Shown: positions 1 to 10,459 of the stretch, piece after piece
How positions within the stretch are numbered: the stretch's first letter is position 1
Layout of the letters: each line of letters begins with the position of its first letter
Assembly: GCA_013112635.1 (NCBI GenBank)
Contig: JABFGF010000001.1
Coordinates: forward strand, 620,001-684,000
Length of the DNA: 64,000 bases
Origin: Calditrichota bacterium
GTDB lineage: Bacteria; Calditrichota; Calditrichia; Calditrichales; J004
Reading direction: 5' to 3'
Notes under the pieces: model-generated
What the model was told of the DNA's origin: nothing
Database searches by the model: none
Seen by the model: the letters and a program-made list of their open reading frames with translations, nothing else
Made by a program: the position numbers and the translations under genes

Positions 1-940
1 TATCTTGGAATTCTTCTTCAGTTTCGGTTGGAAAACCAACAATAATATCTGTTGATAAGGATATGTCCGGTACAGTGTTGCGTATATGATCGGCTAAATA
101 AAGAAATTCATCTTTGCTATAAGTACGGTTCATCATATCTAAAACGCGAGTATTACCGGCTTGAAGAGGTAAGTGAATCTGTTTGCAGACTTTATCATTT
201 TCTGCTATTATGTGTAATAATTTTTCAGGAAAATCCTTTGGATGCGGAGAAGTAAACCGGATACGCTCAATTCCGCTTACTTTGCTGGACATATCAATCA
301 GGTCTGCAAAATCATACTTTTCATATTTATAAGAATTCACATTTTGTCCAAGCAATGTAACCTGTTTAAATCCTTTATCTGCCAGGGCTTTTACTTCATC
401 TACAATATTTAAAGGATCACGGCTACGCTCCCTGCCGCGAGTATACGGAACCACACAAAATGTACAGAAATTATCACATCCGCGCATAACAGCAATCCAG
501 GCATTTACTCCACCTTCCCGTGTCGGGAAAACATCACTGTAAGTTTCAAATTCCGATAAAGTCAGATAAAAATCTTTCTCCCCGGTTCCATTAACCTTGG
601 ACAGCATTTCAGGTAATTTTTTATAAGCATCCGGGCCGGCAACAATATCAACCCCAACCTTCTCATCCAGCAACTCTTTGCGAAGGTTTTGTGCCATGCA
701 GCCCAATACACCCATCACAAGATTATTATTTTTGCGTTTTAAATGTTTCAGCGCCTCCAAACGGTTATGTACTTTTTGATGTGCATTTTCACGAACCGAG
801 CATGTATTTAAAAAGATAACATGTGCATCATTTGGCTCAGTTGTAAAATCATAACCTTGTTTTTTTAAAATCGTTTTTACAATTTCACTGTCATATTCAT
901 TCATCTGACAGCCATATGTTTCTATATAAACCTTTTTCAA
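1..940 (-). CDS. miaB: tRNA-2-methylthio-N6-dimethylallyladenosine synthase MiaB (3' end outside window)
   Basis: Radical-SAM enzyme that adds a methylthio group to i6A37 in tRNAs reading UNN codons. Translating the minus strand from a TTG at 938-940 gives a product opening with ETYGCQMNEYDSEIV, then an NTCSVRENA motif and GCMAQ (the three N-terminal Fe-S cysteines), and the radical-SAM CDNFCTFC motif followed by PYTRGRERSR, which is characteristic of MiaB. It continues in frame to base 1, so the last part of the radical-SAM domain and the TRAM domain lie outside. The TTG start is chosen because AGGAG lies about 7 bases upstream and the family N-terminus begins there. It overlaps the stop of mtaB by the sequence TTGA, so translation is probably coupled. 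Confidence 0.93.
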   Translation of the reverse strand, partial: MKKVYIETYGCQMNEYDSEIVKTILKKQGYDFTTEPNDAHVIFLNTCSVRENAHQKVHNRLEALKHLKRKNNNLVMGVLGCMAQNLRKELLDEKVGVDIVAGPDAYKKLPEMLSKVNGTGEKDFYLTLSEFETYSDVFPTREGGVNAWIAVMRGCDNFCTFCVVPYTRGRERSRDPLNIVDEVKALADKGFKQVTLLGQNVNSYKYEKYDFADLIDMSSKVSGIERIRFTSPHPKDFPEKLLHIIAENDKVCKQIHLPLQAGNTRVLDMMNRTYSKDEFLYLADHIRNTVPDISLSTDIIVGFPTETEEEFQD

Positions 941-2241
941 ACAAGCTCTCCTAATATTCTGTCTTTCTCTATTCGTTTAAGTTTAACACGGCGGATTTGA
1001 TTATGCAGGTTCTCATTGCTTTCCACAACCACACGCAAATAATTTCCGGTAAATCCATTCCAACGCCCATGTTTTTCTTCCTCAAACAAGACATCCAAAT
1101 TTTTATTTATAAATTGTTGATAAAACATCTCTTTTTTTCTGCGGCCCATATCGGCCAATTCATTATAGCGTCTTTTCTTTTCCTTTGAATCTACTTTAGG
1201 TGTCATTTTAAATGAACTGGTTCCTTCACGGTCGGAATAAGTAAAAACATGAAAAAATGAAACAGGTAAATCTGCCAATAGTTTTTTAGAGTTTTTATAT
1301 TCCAATTCACCTTCTTTTGGATAACCGACCATAATATCTGTTCCTAAGCCAATATGTGGAATTTTTTCCACAGCATACTGTATAAATTCCTTAAAGAAAG
1401 TTGCATCATGTTTTCTGCGCATTGAGTCAAGGATTGTATCGTCTCCGCTTTGCAAAGGAATGTGCAAATATGGGCACAGTTTATTTGAATTGGCCATAAA
1501 ATCTACTAATTCCCTGCCAATTGTCGTAGGCTCGATGGAACTGATGCGAATTCTTTCCAACCCATTTAACTTTTCAAGAGCAACAAGAATATCCAAAAAA
1601 TTCTTTCCAGAATTGGAATATGTCCCAACATTTACACCGGTTATTACAATCTCTTTATGGCCCATTTCCACAAGTTTTTTAGCTTCATCCAAAACATCTG
1701 AAAATTTTCTGCTTCTTGCCGGGCCACGGGCTTTGGCAATAATGCAAAAGGAACATACAAAATTACATCCATCCTGAATTTTTAAATTTGCCCGTGTATT
1801 GTTGTCGTATAACCCAACTGATTCGATCGTAAATTCATTTCTTGAAATTTTTGGAGAATGAATCACACGCGCTTCAGATACTTTTTCCAGATTTTCAACA
1901 AAACCTGCTAATTGCATTTTATGTTCATTTCCCACAATCATATCAACGCCGTCTATAGCACGGATTGTATCAACGGCCATTTGGGCATAGCAGCCAACAA
2001 CTGCTACAAAAGTATCAGGATTAGAACGGATACTTTGGCGTACGGCTTTCCTGCACTTTGCATCAGCCTGCTCCGTTACAGTGCAAGTATTAACAACAGT
2101 CAAATCTGCCGGCGATCCAAAATCAACAATCTTAAAACCCTGCTCTTGTAGATTTTTAGCAATGATTGCTGTTTCAGCCTGGTTTAAACGGCAGCCCAAA
2201 GTGTGTAGTGACGCGGTTTTTAATTTAGAATTATTTTCCAC
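937..2241 (-). CDS. mtaB: tRNA (t6A37) methylthiotransferase MtaB
   Basis: Converts t6A37 to ms2t6A37 in ANN-decoding tRNAs. The 434-residue protein has the expected order: an N-terminal UPF0004 Fe-S domain with cysteines C17 (TLGCRLNQ), C53 (NTCTV) and C84 (VVGCYAQ), a radical-SAM core with C159-x3-C163-x2-C166, and a C-terminal TRAM-like tail from about residue 370. The TLGCRLNQAE opening separates MtaB from MiaB and RimO. The start is a GTG with no clear Shine-Dalgarno; an in-frame stop lies 9 bases upstream and there is no alternative start before the first Fe-S cysteine. It is followed by miaB with a 4-base overlap, so the two paralogous A37 enzymes form one transcription unit. Confidence 0.93.
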   Translation of the reverse strand: MENNSKLKTASLHTLGCRLNQAETAIIAKNLQEQGFKIVDFGSPADLTVVNTCTVTEQADAKCRKAVRQSIRSNPDTFVAVVGCYAQMAVDTIRAIDGVDMIVGNEHKMQLAGFVENLEKVSEARVIHSPKISRNEFTIESVGLYDNNTRANLKIQDGCNFVCSFCIIAKARGPARSRKFSDVLDEAKKLVEMGHKEIVITGVNVGTYSNSGKNFLDILVALEKLNGLERIRISSIEPTTIGRELVDFMANSNKLCPYLHIPLQSGDDTILDSMRRKHDATFFKEFIQYAVEKIPHIGLGTDIMVGYPKEGELEYKNSKKLLADLPVSFFHVFTYSDREGTSSFKMTPKVDSKEKKRRYNELADMGRRKKEMFYQQFINKNLDVLFEEEKHGRWNGFTGNYLRVVVESNENLHNQIRRVKLKRIEKDRILGELV

Positions 2242-2387
2242 TGGTTCTTATTTTCAAGTAAAACAGAATATATTCTTTGATAGTTATTTTTAAGCCGCGA
2301 AATTTAAGAAGATTAGGCAGGTTTTGCTAATTTAATAACAACTGAACTTACCTAACTTTGTTTATTTAGGACGCGTAATCTAAGGAA

Positions 2388-2422
2388 ATAAAAAAAGCAG
2401 CACCAAATAATCAGCGCTGCTT
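2388..2422 (-). terminator. Rho-independent terminator after the TPR lipoprotein gene
   Basis: On the minus strand AAGCAGC pairs with GCTGCTT (2416-2422 with 2395-2401, 14-base loop) and is followed directly by a run of T. It lies about 30 bases past the lipoprotein stop and before mtaB, so it separates the two units. Confidence 0.8.
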
Positions 2423-2450
2423 GTAAAGGAGGAAATACTTGGTGGACGTG

Positions 2451-3050
2451 TTATAAAGAATTTATCAGCTCTTCAATTTTATCAGCTAAATCGGCCAATC
2501 CTTCAGTTGTATTTACATTTACAGAAAATTCCGGGTCAACTACCTGAACCCAATCAAGGCTTTCTGAATAATCACCTAAGGCAAAATAGTTTTGGGCAGA
2601 CAGAAGATAGATATGGTTCAATCCAATGTCCAGGCCATAATTAAATGACCAAACAGAATCATCCAGGGCACTGTAAAAAGTATCGATTATTGAATTAGAC
2701 TCACTGTATTCTTTTAGAGCATTTAATACAAAGGAATGCCCGGCATACAAGTCTACATCCGGATTAATTTTAGAACTTCCTGTACTAAAGAATGTATTTG
2801 CATCATTTAGTATATCCGCTTTGAAAGATGCCCATCCCAACCAGGTGTAAACCAAAGCAGAATCTGCATTTTGTTCAAGTGCACTATTAAATTTGCTAAC
2901 AGCATCTTGATAGTCTGAAGACTCGAACGCAGTAATTCCTTTCTCCATTGCTTCGGCGTACGTTAGATCTTCTGGCGTGGAATCGGAAGTTTGTTTTGAG
3001 CAGGCTGTTATTAAGAAAACAGCCAGGAAAATTACAAGTATTTTTTTCAT
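2451..3050 (-). CDS. TPR-containing lipoprotein, function unknown
   Basis: A 199-residue exported protein. The N-terminus is a lipoprotein signal with lipobox LITAC (Cys17), so the mature protein should be lipid-anchored in the cell envelope. Residues about 30-90 contain TPR-like helices (YAEAMEKGITAFESSDYQDA followed by a YTWLGW helix), a protein-interaction scaffold; a second weaker pair of helices follows around 140-170. GGAG lies 8 bases before the ATG. It sits 75 bases downstream of the giant LRR surface protein on the same strand, separated by a short hairpin, so the two may be co-transcribed and it could assist in secretion or assembly of that protein; this is inference from position only. 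Confidence 0.75.
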   Translation of the reverse strand: MKKILVIFLAVFLITACSKQTSDSTPEDLTYAEAMEKGITAFESSDYQDAVSKFNSALEQNADSALVYTWLGWASFKADILNDANTFFSTGSSKINPDVDLYAGHSFVLNALKEYSESNSIIDTFYSALDDSVWSFNYGLDIGLNHIYLLSAQNYFALGDYSESLDWVQVVDPEFSVNVNTTEGLADLADKIEELINSL

Positions 3051-3074
3051 TTATTCTTCTCCAATTTAAAATCT

Positions 3075-3094
3075 CTTCAGTGCTTTCACTGAGG
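3075..3094 (-). terminator. Hairpin between LRR protein and lipoprotein genes (possible attenuator)
   Basis: CTTCAGTG (3075-3082) pairs with CACTGAGG (3087-3094), with one G-U pair and a 4-base loop. On the minus strand it is followed only by a weak T-rich stretch, so it may attenuate or protect the transcript rather than fully terminate it. Confidence 0.4.
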
Positions 3095-3124
3095 GTTTGA
3101 TATTTGGTATTTATTTAATCCTTA

Positions 3125-6100
3125 CTATTTCAACAATATCATCTTTTTGCTTTTCACAAACTTAGGTGTAACAATATTATAAAAATAAAGACCGGTAGAT
3201 ACTTTAACACCATAATCATTTCTACCATCCCATTTCAGTTGATACGTTCCAGCTTCATACTTTTTATTTACCAAAGTTCTAACACGCTGACCTAAGATGT
3301 TGTAAATATATAAAGCAACCTTTGTGTCATCTTTTAATGAAAAAGGAATCGTTGTAACAGGGTTAAACGGGTTCGGATAGTTTTGATGCAGTGCATATTT
3401 TTCAGGCATAATATTACTGCCGGTAAACTCCATGTCTGTTTCGATTTTGAACTCACCTAAAACAGGTACTTTTGCTTTGATTAATTTTGCTGTTTTATAA
3501 ACAGCAGATTTTAGCCGTATCCATTCCTGGCCGGATTTCTGATAAACAAAAAGTTTACTTATATCTTCAAACTGCTCTGCTTCAAATTGAATTGATAATT
3601 CGCTTTTTTCATCAATACTAATTTCCGGACCAAAAATAAAATGACCTTTCTTGTTCATTTTTACAGTTTCTGCCCTTACAAAACGGTTTTTATCTAAATC
3701 CGGTACACTAAAGGATATTTTTGCTTTCTGGTCTACAGTTGCAATTAAATTGTCTTCCCCAACTTTGGCCAATACAAAGTTTAGTACCCTCACCTGGACT
3801 GAATCGAGACCAGATGCGCCGTTGGCAGTGATTGTTAAAGTATGCTGCCCTTCGCTGTTGAATATATGTGATGTTTTATAAACAGTTGATCCGGATATTT
3901 GCGACAACGATAAAGTAGTGGTTCCGCCTGGTCCCAGAACATCAACTTTTGATGTAGTCAGAAGCTCCATATCAGAAACAACAACTATATCTGTATATTT
4001 TGTTGAAGCAGGATTTTGAAGAAGTGATGTGGATATCTTCGGTTTTGCAACTAATTGTAAAGTAGTTGTCCTACTGATAAGTGTTAAACTTGGAGCCATG
4101 CTATTTGAGACACGTACATTATAGACACCATTGTTATCTTCTGTAAAGTTAGAAATCGTGTAAGAGCTTTCAGTTGCCCCGGTTACTGCAGAATTGTCTT
4201 TATACCACTGATAATTATTACTATCACCAGGCGTTGAGACTGTCATTGTATATTCACCGCCTTCATTTACAAAATCAGTTATATATGACCCTAAACTATC
4301 TTGTGGTGAATAGCTAAATGAATTTTCTGCAACGGCAATATTTGGAATAATATCATTAAACTCTAACTTATTTCCGTAAACAGAAAAATACCTGACAGAT
4401 TGATCAAAACTTGATCCGCTAAAATCCGGTAATGAATCAATTTCATTATTATAAATATAAAAGCGGTCAATATTCTGCATATCTCTATATTCTACAGGAA
4501 CGTAACCGGTAAAGTTGTTTCCGTAGGCATAAAACTGAGACAAATTAGGTAATCCACCAATCTCCGGTGGTAGTTGCCCAGTAAATTCATTATCTGCAAT
4601 ATATAATCCATAAAGGTTAGCCATTTGTCCTAATTTGGCTGGTATTGTACCGCTAAGTTGATTAGAACTAAAATATATATATTGAAGATTTGTAAGGTTT
4701 CCTATGCTTTCCGGGATTTCACCGCTAAGCTCATTAGATTGTACGTTCATGTTATATAAGTTTGATAGCTGACCAAACTCTTCCGGGATATTCCCAGTTA
4801 ATTGGTTTGATTGTAAATTGAGATACTGCAAGTTTTCCAATTCCCCTAATTCAGCAGGAATTGATCCACTTAGTTCGTTTTGATATAGATATAGCCTGTT
4901 CAAATTTGAAAGGGATTTCAATTCTGCCGGTATTGCCCCGGTCAAAGAATTTGAATAAAGATATAAATATCTCAAAGCTGAAAGGTTTCCAATTTCCTTG
5001 GGAATTGTTCCGGATAGCCCGGTATTGTACAAATATAAATATTCCAGATTTGTCATGGACCCTATTGTGTCTGGAATTGTTCCTGTAATTCCTGCATTAT
5101 TACCTAACTCAAAATTGCTAATAGCTGTTAGTCCGCCTACTTCTGCCGGTATAGTGCCAATTAAGTTATTGTTGTATAACTGAACGCGTGTTACCCTACC
5201 ATCATCAACAGTGATACCATACCAATCATCTAGAGAAGCACTAGTTTTCCAGTTTGAATTATCTGTCCAATCCGCTCCTCCCAAGCTGTCATACACAGCA
5301 ACTACAGCAAGTGAGTCCTGCTCAAAATATTCACCGGGTGTGCCATTTACTTCAATTGAAAAATCACTTTCAATCAAGTTGTCATCTACTTGAGTCATAC
5401 GGAAAAAATACTCCGTTCCATTTACCAAACCTGTATACTCTTTTAATCCAACATAACTCTGATAAATAGAATCAACTGCTGTTGTCGGATTTGCCGACGT
5501 TCCCATATAAATTTTATAATAATTAAAATCGGGGATTTGGCTCTGCGTCCATTTCAAAGTCAATTTGGTATCATTTTCAATAACGGCTAAACCGGCAACA
5601 ACAGGCGGTACAAGGTTTACCGGTATTGCTGAAACAACTGCTGAAGTATCGCTTTTGTTTATGGCACGGTCAACAGCAGAAACTGCAAAAAAGTATTCCC
5701 TACCATTTATTAATCCATCTACAATTGCAGAATCGACAACAGATGAATCTGTTAACGATAAATTGCCTGCACTTTGACCACTATAAATATGATAGCGTAA
5801 TAAGTCACTCTCCGGGTTTTTATCCCAATTTAGAAAAACAGAGTTTTCTAATGGCATTGCTACTATGTTTGCAGGTACTGAAGGTGCAGTACCATCCGGA
5901 GTAACTTGCATTGTTGCGCTTGGCAAACTTTCATTACCCCAGCGATCGACCGCAGTTATATAGTATTGATATTCTGTTCCATTTGATAATCCATTAATCA
6001 TATATTTTAATGCAGTTGTAGAATCAATCAGGCTGGTAGGTGAGCCAACAACTCCACCATAAATCCGGTATACTGAAAGATCAAGCTCTGGTACATTGTT

Positions 6101-9100
6101 CCAGGATAACAATACGGCTGAATTTCTTGGATATACTGCAAAATTATTTGGTGTTGCCGGGGAAACAGAATCCGGAATAAACACATTTATATTTGCACTT
6201 ACCAAGGTTAGTGATGGTGCATTCAGATTTGTAATTTGATATGTGTATGCACCAATGTCTTCTACTTTCAAAGTATCAATAGAGAGTGTTTGATTAGTTT
6301 CTCCATCTAATATCTGTGAATCTTTGTACCATTGGTATTCATTATCTGCATGCTTGTGAATTACAGATAGTTGTAATGAGTTGCCGGCCTGGGAAACAGT
6401 GTCTATTTGTTCTCCATACGCCTTCATTGGGCTGTAAGAATAATTCCCTGATGGAACACCAACATTAGGTACAACATCTTCAAATCCTAAGTAGTTATTA
6501 GAAATATAAAACAGGTTCAGGATGCTATCCATACTTGTCCCAGTAAAATCGGGTAATGAATCTAAATTATTATTTTGAACCTGTACTTGACGAATGTTTT
6601 TAAAATCTCCAAAGGAGGCTGGCAATGTTCCGCTGAATTCGTTGTTACTTAAATTTAGATAATACAAATTTTCTAAATTAGATATTTCAGAAGAAATTGT
6701 TCCGCTTAGCTGATTATTTTGAATATAAAGATATCGTAAATTTGGCAATGAATTTATTTCATCGGGGATCTCACCTTCTAATTGGTTATTATACAAGCTC
6801 AAATTACTAAGCTTGGATAAGTTTCCAAGACTCGCAGGAATTTGTCCGCTTAATTGGTTTCCATATAAATTTAAGTTAACGAGGTTTGTTATGTTTCCAA
6901 TTGCTGACGGGATTTCTCCGCTAAATTCATTCCTGTACAGATATAGAGAGTTTAGGTTCGTAAGGTCACCAAAACCATCCGGAATAGCTCCTGTAAAATT
7001 GTTATCCGACAGATTTATGTACGTCAATTCTGTTAGATTAAACAGTTCTGATGGTACGCTGTTGAATTCATTATAAGAAAGAGAAAACGTTCGCAAATTA
7101 GAAAGATCAAAAACAAATGATGGAATTTGAGTAAGCGCCATACCATCCAAATAAAGCTGAGTGAGGTTGGATAAACTACTCAATTCCTGAGGGAAGGTGC
7201 TTATATTATTATATGAGATATTTAAATATGTCAGGTTAGTAAGATTACTAATTTCTGTTGGGATTGAGGTTAACTGATTTGTATTTATAAAAAGCTGTGT
7301 TAAGGTTTCTAAATTAAACAACTCAACTGGAAGGCTTGAAATGTTGTTATTATCTAAGCGCAGATAAGTAATTTTTTCCAAACTGCCAATCGATTGGGGA
7401 ACTGTCGTAAGTTCATTAGAATAAAGATATAGATTGGAAAGCTTGTCCAGGTTTGCAAATACATCAGGTAGTTCGGTTATATTGTTAGAATGTAATGCCA
7501 AAGTGACTAAATTGCTTAACTGCCCTATCTCATCCGGCACTTTTGTAATTTCCGTATTTCTTACCTCCAGGGTTTGTAACTTATCAAGCAGCCCTACTTC
7601 ACTTGGTATTTCTCCTGTAATATCATCATATCCAAATCTAAGATAGGTCAATTCTGTTAAGCTACCAATTACAGACGGTATATTACCGGATAAGCTTTTA
7701 TTATATAGGTTTAATTGTGACACACGGTCGTTTGTTACTGTAACACCTTCCCATGAAGATATTTCCGATGATGTTAGCCATGAATCAGCACCAGTCCAAT
7801 TTGAACCATCCATTGCGTTGTAAAACTCTACCAATGCCAAAGAATCCAGAGATCTGTAATTATCCGGTTCAGCCATAACTTCATTTGAAAAGTCACTTTC
7901 TTTGCCGCCCGTATCGAAGGTTTTTAAGCGCAAGTAATATGTTTTATTATTCTCAAGGCCCTCAATATCTATAGACAAATCATTTGAATTCACATAGTAT
8001 TGTGTTAAAAGCGAGTCAACCAACTTAACTGGATTAGGAACAGTGTCCATATATAATTTGTATGCATAAAAATCAGGGATCGTTTTCTCAATATTCCATT
8101 GCGCGATTAATTTTTGATTATTTTCAACCACATTCACATCGATTGGAGCGGGAGGTTTCATGTCGCTTGGTGTTGATGTAACATCTGCTGTCGTATCACT
8201 AATATTTAAAGCATGATCTATGGCAGATATTCTAAAATAATACATCACATCATTAGTTAAGTTTGATACAGTTATAGAATTTGATGATGTATTTGTATAA
8301 CGTTGTGTTGGGTTTGGTGAGGTTCCAAAATATATCGAATAATAATCAATATCATCCTCACTATTTTCATCCCATTGCAAATCTACCGAGGCTTCACCAG
8401 CAAAGGCCATCAAGCCTGTGGGAACAGCCGGAGGAGTGCCATCCGGTGTTACGTTTTTTTCAGCGGTTGACGCACTTTCATTACCCCACAAATCACTGGC
8501 AGTTATATAATATTTATATTCTAAATTGTTGGTCAAATTTTCAACTGTGTAATAATTATCAGTTGTTGAGTCGATCAAAGTTGAAGTTTGTGATGAAAGC
8601 CCGCCATAAATTCTGTAAACGGAAAAATCAACCTCATTGTTTGCACTCCATTCTAAGTAAGCCATTGTATTGCGTGGATATGCATAAAAATTGCCGGGTG
8701 TAGATGGCGCTTCGACATCCGGGATTAGTATATTCTGTTCTTCACTTGTTAGTGTCAAATCAGCAACAGCTGTGTTTGTAACAGTGTATGTATATGAGCC
8801 CGCATCTTCGGCATCAATCGATGAAAAATGCAGATTATGACCTGTTTCGCCATCCAGCATAACACCATTCTTGTACCATTGGTACATATTGTCATTATGT
8901 TTATGCTGAACGGATAACGTAATTTCCTGTCCAAGTGAAACAATCGAATCTACAGCTGTACCATAAGGTTTCATAGGATTATAATAAATACTACTTGAAG
9001 GCACATCTAAGTTTGGAATAATATCTTCAAATCCCAATTTGTTATTATAAACATTTATCTGACTTATGGTATTGGTCAGGTTAGTTCCGGAATAATCTGG

Positions 9101-10459
9101 TAGTGAATCAAATTCATTATTATAAATTATGAGGTAAATTAAGCTGTTATGGTTCCCTAAATCTTCTGGAATAGTTCCACTCAACTGGTTATTATATGCA
9201 TAGAAATAATCAAGTTCTTCCAGGTTTGACATACTATCGGGCAATGTTCCTGTTAACATATTATTTTCAAGATTAAGCCTGCGCACATTTTTAAGCCGAG
9301 TAATTCTTTGAGGTATCTCCCCTTCAAACTGGTTGTTACTTAAATTTAAATAGTATAACTCTGTAAGATCTCCTATTTCTGAAGGAATATTCCCGGTTAT
9401 TTGATTTGTCTGTAAATATAAATAGCGAAGATTAATCAAATCCCCAATCTCAGAAGGAATGCTTGTAATAAAATTATTGTAGAGGTATAAATTGGAAAGG
9501 GTTGTTAGTGTAAAAATAGATTCCGGAATTTCTGTAAGGTCATTATGATTTGCAAATAGGGAGTTCAATTTTGTCAAATCTGAAATTGATGAACCAATTT
9601 CGCTAATAGAATTACTACTAATATTGAGAGTTTGAAGGTTCGTTAAAGAATATACCCCGGTTGGGATGGAAGTAAGGTTCATCCCATTTATATATAAAGA
9701 AGTCAAATTAGTTAAACTAGAGACTTCTGGTGGTAACCCACTAAGATTTTGGCTATTTGACAAGCTAAGAAAAGTTAGATTTATTAAATTTCCAAGATCG
9801 GATGAAACACTGGTCAATGAACTGGACCCAATGGACAATGATAATAAATTTGTAAGGTTATATATCTCAGCCGGAATAACTGACAGTTTATTACCTTCAA
9901 CATTTAAAGTTGTTAAGCCAGTTAAATTGCTGATTGTTGATGGCAAACTGGTAATATTATTGTACTGTAACTGAAGATTATTTAACTCTGTTAAACTTCC
10001 TATAGAATCTGGTATTGATTCCAAATCATTATTATTCAAATATACAGTTCTTAGACTACTCATCCGTCCAATTTCATTAGGGATGGAAGTAATTTCTGCA
10101 TAATAAATATACATATACAGCAAATTAGTTAAGTTACTAATTTCCGCAGGAATGGCGCCGGTTATGGGATCATTTCCGAATTGCAAACTAGTTAGCCCCG
10201 TAAGATCACCAACAGCCGCCGGGATTTCACCAGACAAATTTTTGTTATATAAACTTAAGTTTACAACGCGATCATCAGAAACTGTTACTCCTTCCCAAGT
10301 CGATATATCCGCAGAAGTAAGCCAGGAGTCTGCATTAACCCAGTTTGCCCCATCCATTTGATTATAAATTGTTACAAGTGCTAAGGAGTCAGCCTCGCGG
10401 GTTTGGCCTAAAACAAGTTGAATAAATAGTATTGAGAAAAGAATAATTTTTCTAAGCAT
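3125..10459 (-). CDS. Giant T9SS-secreted surface protein with three LRR modules, Ig-like and FN3 domains
   Basis: A 2444-residue exported protein, probably a cell-surface adhesin or recognition protein. A signal peptide (about residues 1-18, ending LVLGQ) is followed by three related modules. Each opens with a W-rich cap (WLTSADISTWEGVTV, WLTSSEISSWEGVTV, WKTSASLDDWYGITV) at about residues 26, 874 and 1716, then plant-type leucine-rich repeats of the form IPxEIGNLTNLxxLxL, then an Ig-like domain with an xYQWYKDxxxL core (about 490, 1340 and 2050). Modules 1 and 2 each carry three fibronectin III domains; module 3 instead leads to a beta-rich region and a T9SS type A sorting domain (about 2353-2444, with NYPNPFNP, NILGQRVRTL, GLYFYN and KKMILLK). 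AGGA precedes the ATG. Secretion presumably depends on the T9SS whose sortase is encoded at 21777. Confidence 0.93.
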   Translation of the reverse strand: MLRKIILFSILFIQLVLGQTREADSLALVTIYNQMDGANWVNADSWLTSADISTWEGVTVSDDRVVNLSLYNKNLSGEIPAAVGDLTGLTSLQFGNDPITGAIPAEISNLTNLLYMYIYYAEITSIPNEIGRMSSLRTVYLNNNDLESIPDSIGSLTELNNLQLQYNNITSLPSTISNLTGLTTLNVEGNKLSVIPAEIYNLTNLLSLSIGSSSLTSVSSDLGNLINLTFLSLSNSQNLSGLPPEVSSLTNLTSLYINGMNLTSIPTGVYSLTNLQTLNISSNSISEIGSSISDLTKLNSLFANHNDLTEIPESIFTLTTLSNLYLYNNFITSIPSEIGDLINLRYLYLQTNQITGNIPSEIGDLTELYYLNLSNNQFEGEIPQRITRLKNVRRLNLENNMLTGTLPDSMSNLEELDYFYAYNNQLSGTIPEDLGNHNSLIYLIIYNNEFDSLPDYSGTNLTNTISQINVYNNKLGFEDIIPNLDVPSSSIYYNPMKPYGTAVDSIVSLGQEITLSVQHKHNDNMYQWYKNGVMLDGETGHNLHFSSIDAEDAGSYTYTVTNTAVADLTLTSEEQNILIPDVEAPSTPGNFYAYPRNTMAYLEWSANNEVDFSVYRIYGGLSSQTSTLIDSTTDNYYTVENLTNNLEYKYYITASDLWGNESASTAEKNVTPDGTPPAVPTGLMAFAGEASVDLQWDENSEDDIDYYSIYFGTSPNPTQRYTNTSSNSITVSNLTNDVMYYFRISAIDHALNISDTTADVTSTPSDMKPPAPIDVNVVENNQKLIAQWNIEKTIPDFYAYKLYMDTVPNPVKLVDSLLTQYYVNSNDLSIDIEGLENNKTYYLRLKTFDTGGKESDFSNEVMAEPDNYRSLDSLALVEFYNAMDGSNWTGADSWLTSSEISSWEGVTVTNDRVSQLNLYNKSLSGNIPSVIGSLTELTYLRFGYDDITGEIPSEVGLLDKLQTLEVRNTEITKVPDEIGQLSNLVTLALHSNNITELPDVFANLDKLSNLYLYSNELTTVPQSIGSLEKITYLRLDNNNISSLPVELFNLETLTQLFINTNQLTSIPTEISNLTNLTYLNISYNNISTFPQELSSLSNLTQLYLDGMALTQIPSFVFDLSNLRTFSLSYNEFNSVPSELFNLTELTYINLSDNNFTGAIPDGFGDLTNLNSLYLYRNEFSGEIPSAIGNITNLVNLNLYGNQLSGQIPASLGNLSKLSNLSLYNNQLEGEIPDEINSLPNLRYLYIQNNQLSGTISSEISNLENLYYLNLSNNEFSGTLPASFGDFKNIRQVQVQNNNLDSLPDFTGTSMDSILNLFYISNNYLGFEDVVPNVGVPSGNYSYSPMKAYGEQIDTVSQAGNSLQLSVIHKHADNEYQWYKDSQILDGETNQTLSIDTLKVEDIGAYTYQITNLNAPSLTLVSANINVFIPDSVSPATPNNFAVYPRNSAVLLSWNNVPELDLSVYRIYGGVVGSPTSLIDSTTALKYMINGLSNGTEYQYYITAVDRWGNESLPSATMQVTPDGTAPSVPANIVAMPLENSVFLNWDKNPESDLLRYHIYSGQSAGNLSLTDSSVVDSAIVDGLINGREYFFAVSAVDRAINKSDTSAVVSAIPVNLVPPVVAGLAVIENDTKLTLKWTQSQIPDFNYYKIYMGTSANPTTAVDSIYQSYVGLKEYTGLVNGTEYFFRMTQVDDNLIESDFSIEVNGTPGEYFEQDSLAVVAVYDSLGGADWTDNSNWKTSASLDDWYGITVDDGRVTRVQLYNNNLIGTIPAEVGGLTAISNFELGNNAGITGTIPDTIGSMTNLEYLYLYNTGLSGTIPKEIGNLSALRYLYLYSNSLTGAIPAELKSLSNLNRLYLYQNELSGSIPAELGELENLQYLNLQSNQLTGNIPEEFGQLSNLYNMNVQSNELSGEIPESIGNLTNLQYIYFSSNQLSGTIPAKLGQMANLYGLYIADNEFTGQLPPEIGGLPNLSQFYAYGNNFTGYVPVEYRDMQNIDRFYIYNNEIDSLPDFSGSSFDQSVRYFSVYGNKLEFNDIIPNIAVAENSFSYSPQDSLGSYITDFVNEGGEYTMTVSTPGDSNNYQWYKDNSAVTGATESSYTISNFTEDNNGVYNVRVSNSMAPSLTLISRTTTLQLVAKPKISTSLLQNPASTKYTDIVVVSDMELLTTSKVDVLGPGGTTTLSLSQISGSTVYKTSHIFNSEGQHTLTITANGASGLDSVQVRVLNFVLAKVGEDNLIATVDQKAKISFSVPDLDKNRFVRAETVKMNKKGHFIFGPEISIDEKSELSIQFEAEQFEDISKLFVYQKSGQEWIRLKSAVYKTAKLIKAKVPVLGEFKIETDMEFTGSNIMPEKYALHQNYPNPFNPVTTIPFSLKDDTKVALYIYNILGQRVRTLVNKKYEAGTYQLKWDGRNDYGVKVSTGLYFYNIVTPKFVKSKKMILLK

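Noticed and set aside
8281-8703. 140-codon open frame on the plus strand
   Set aside because: It lies wholly antisense to the FN3 region of the giant LRR gene, has no ribosome site and no recognisable sequence pattern.
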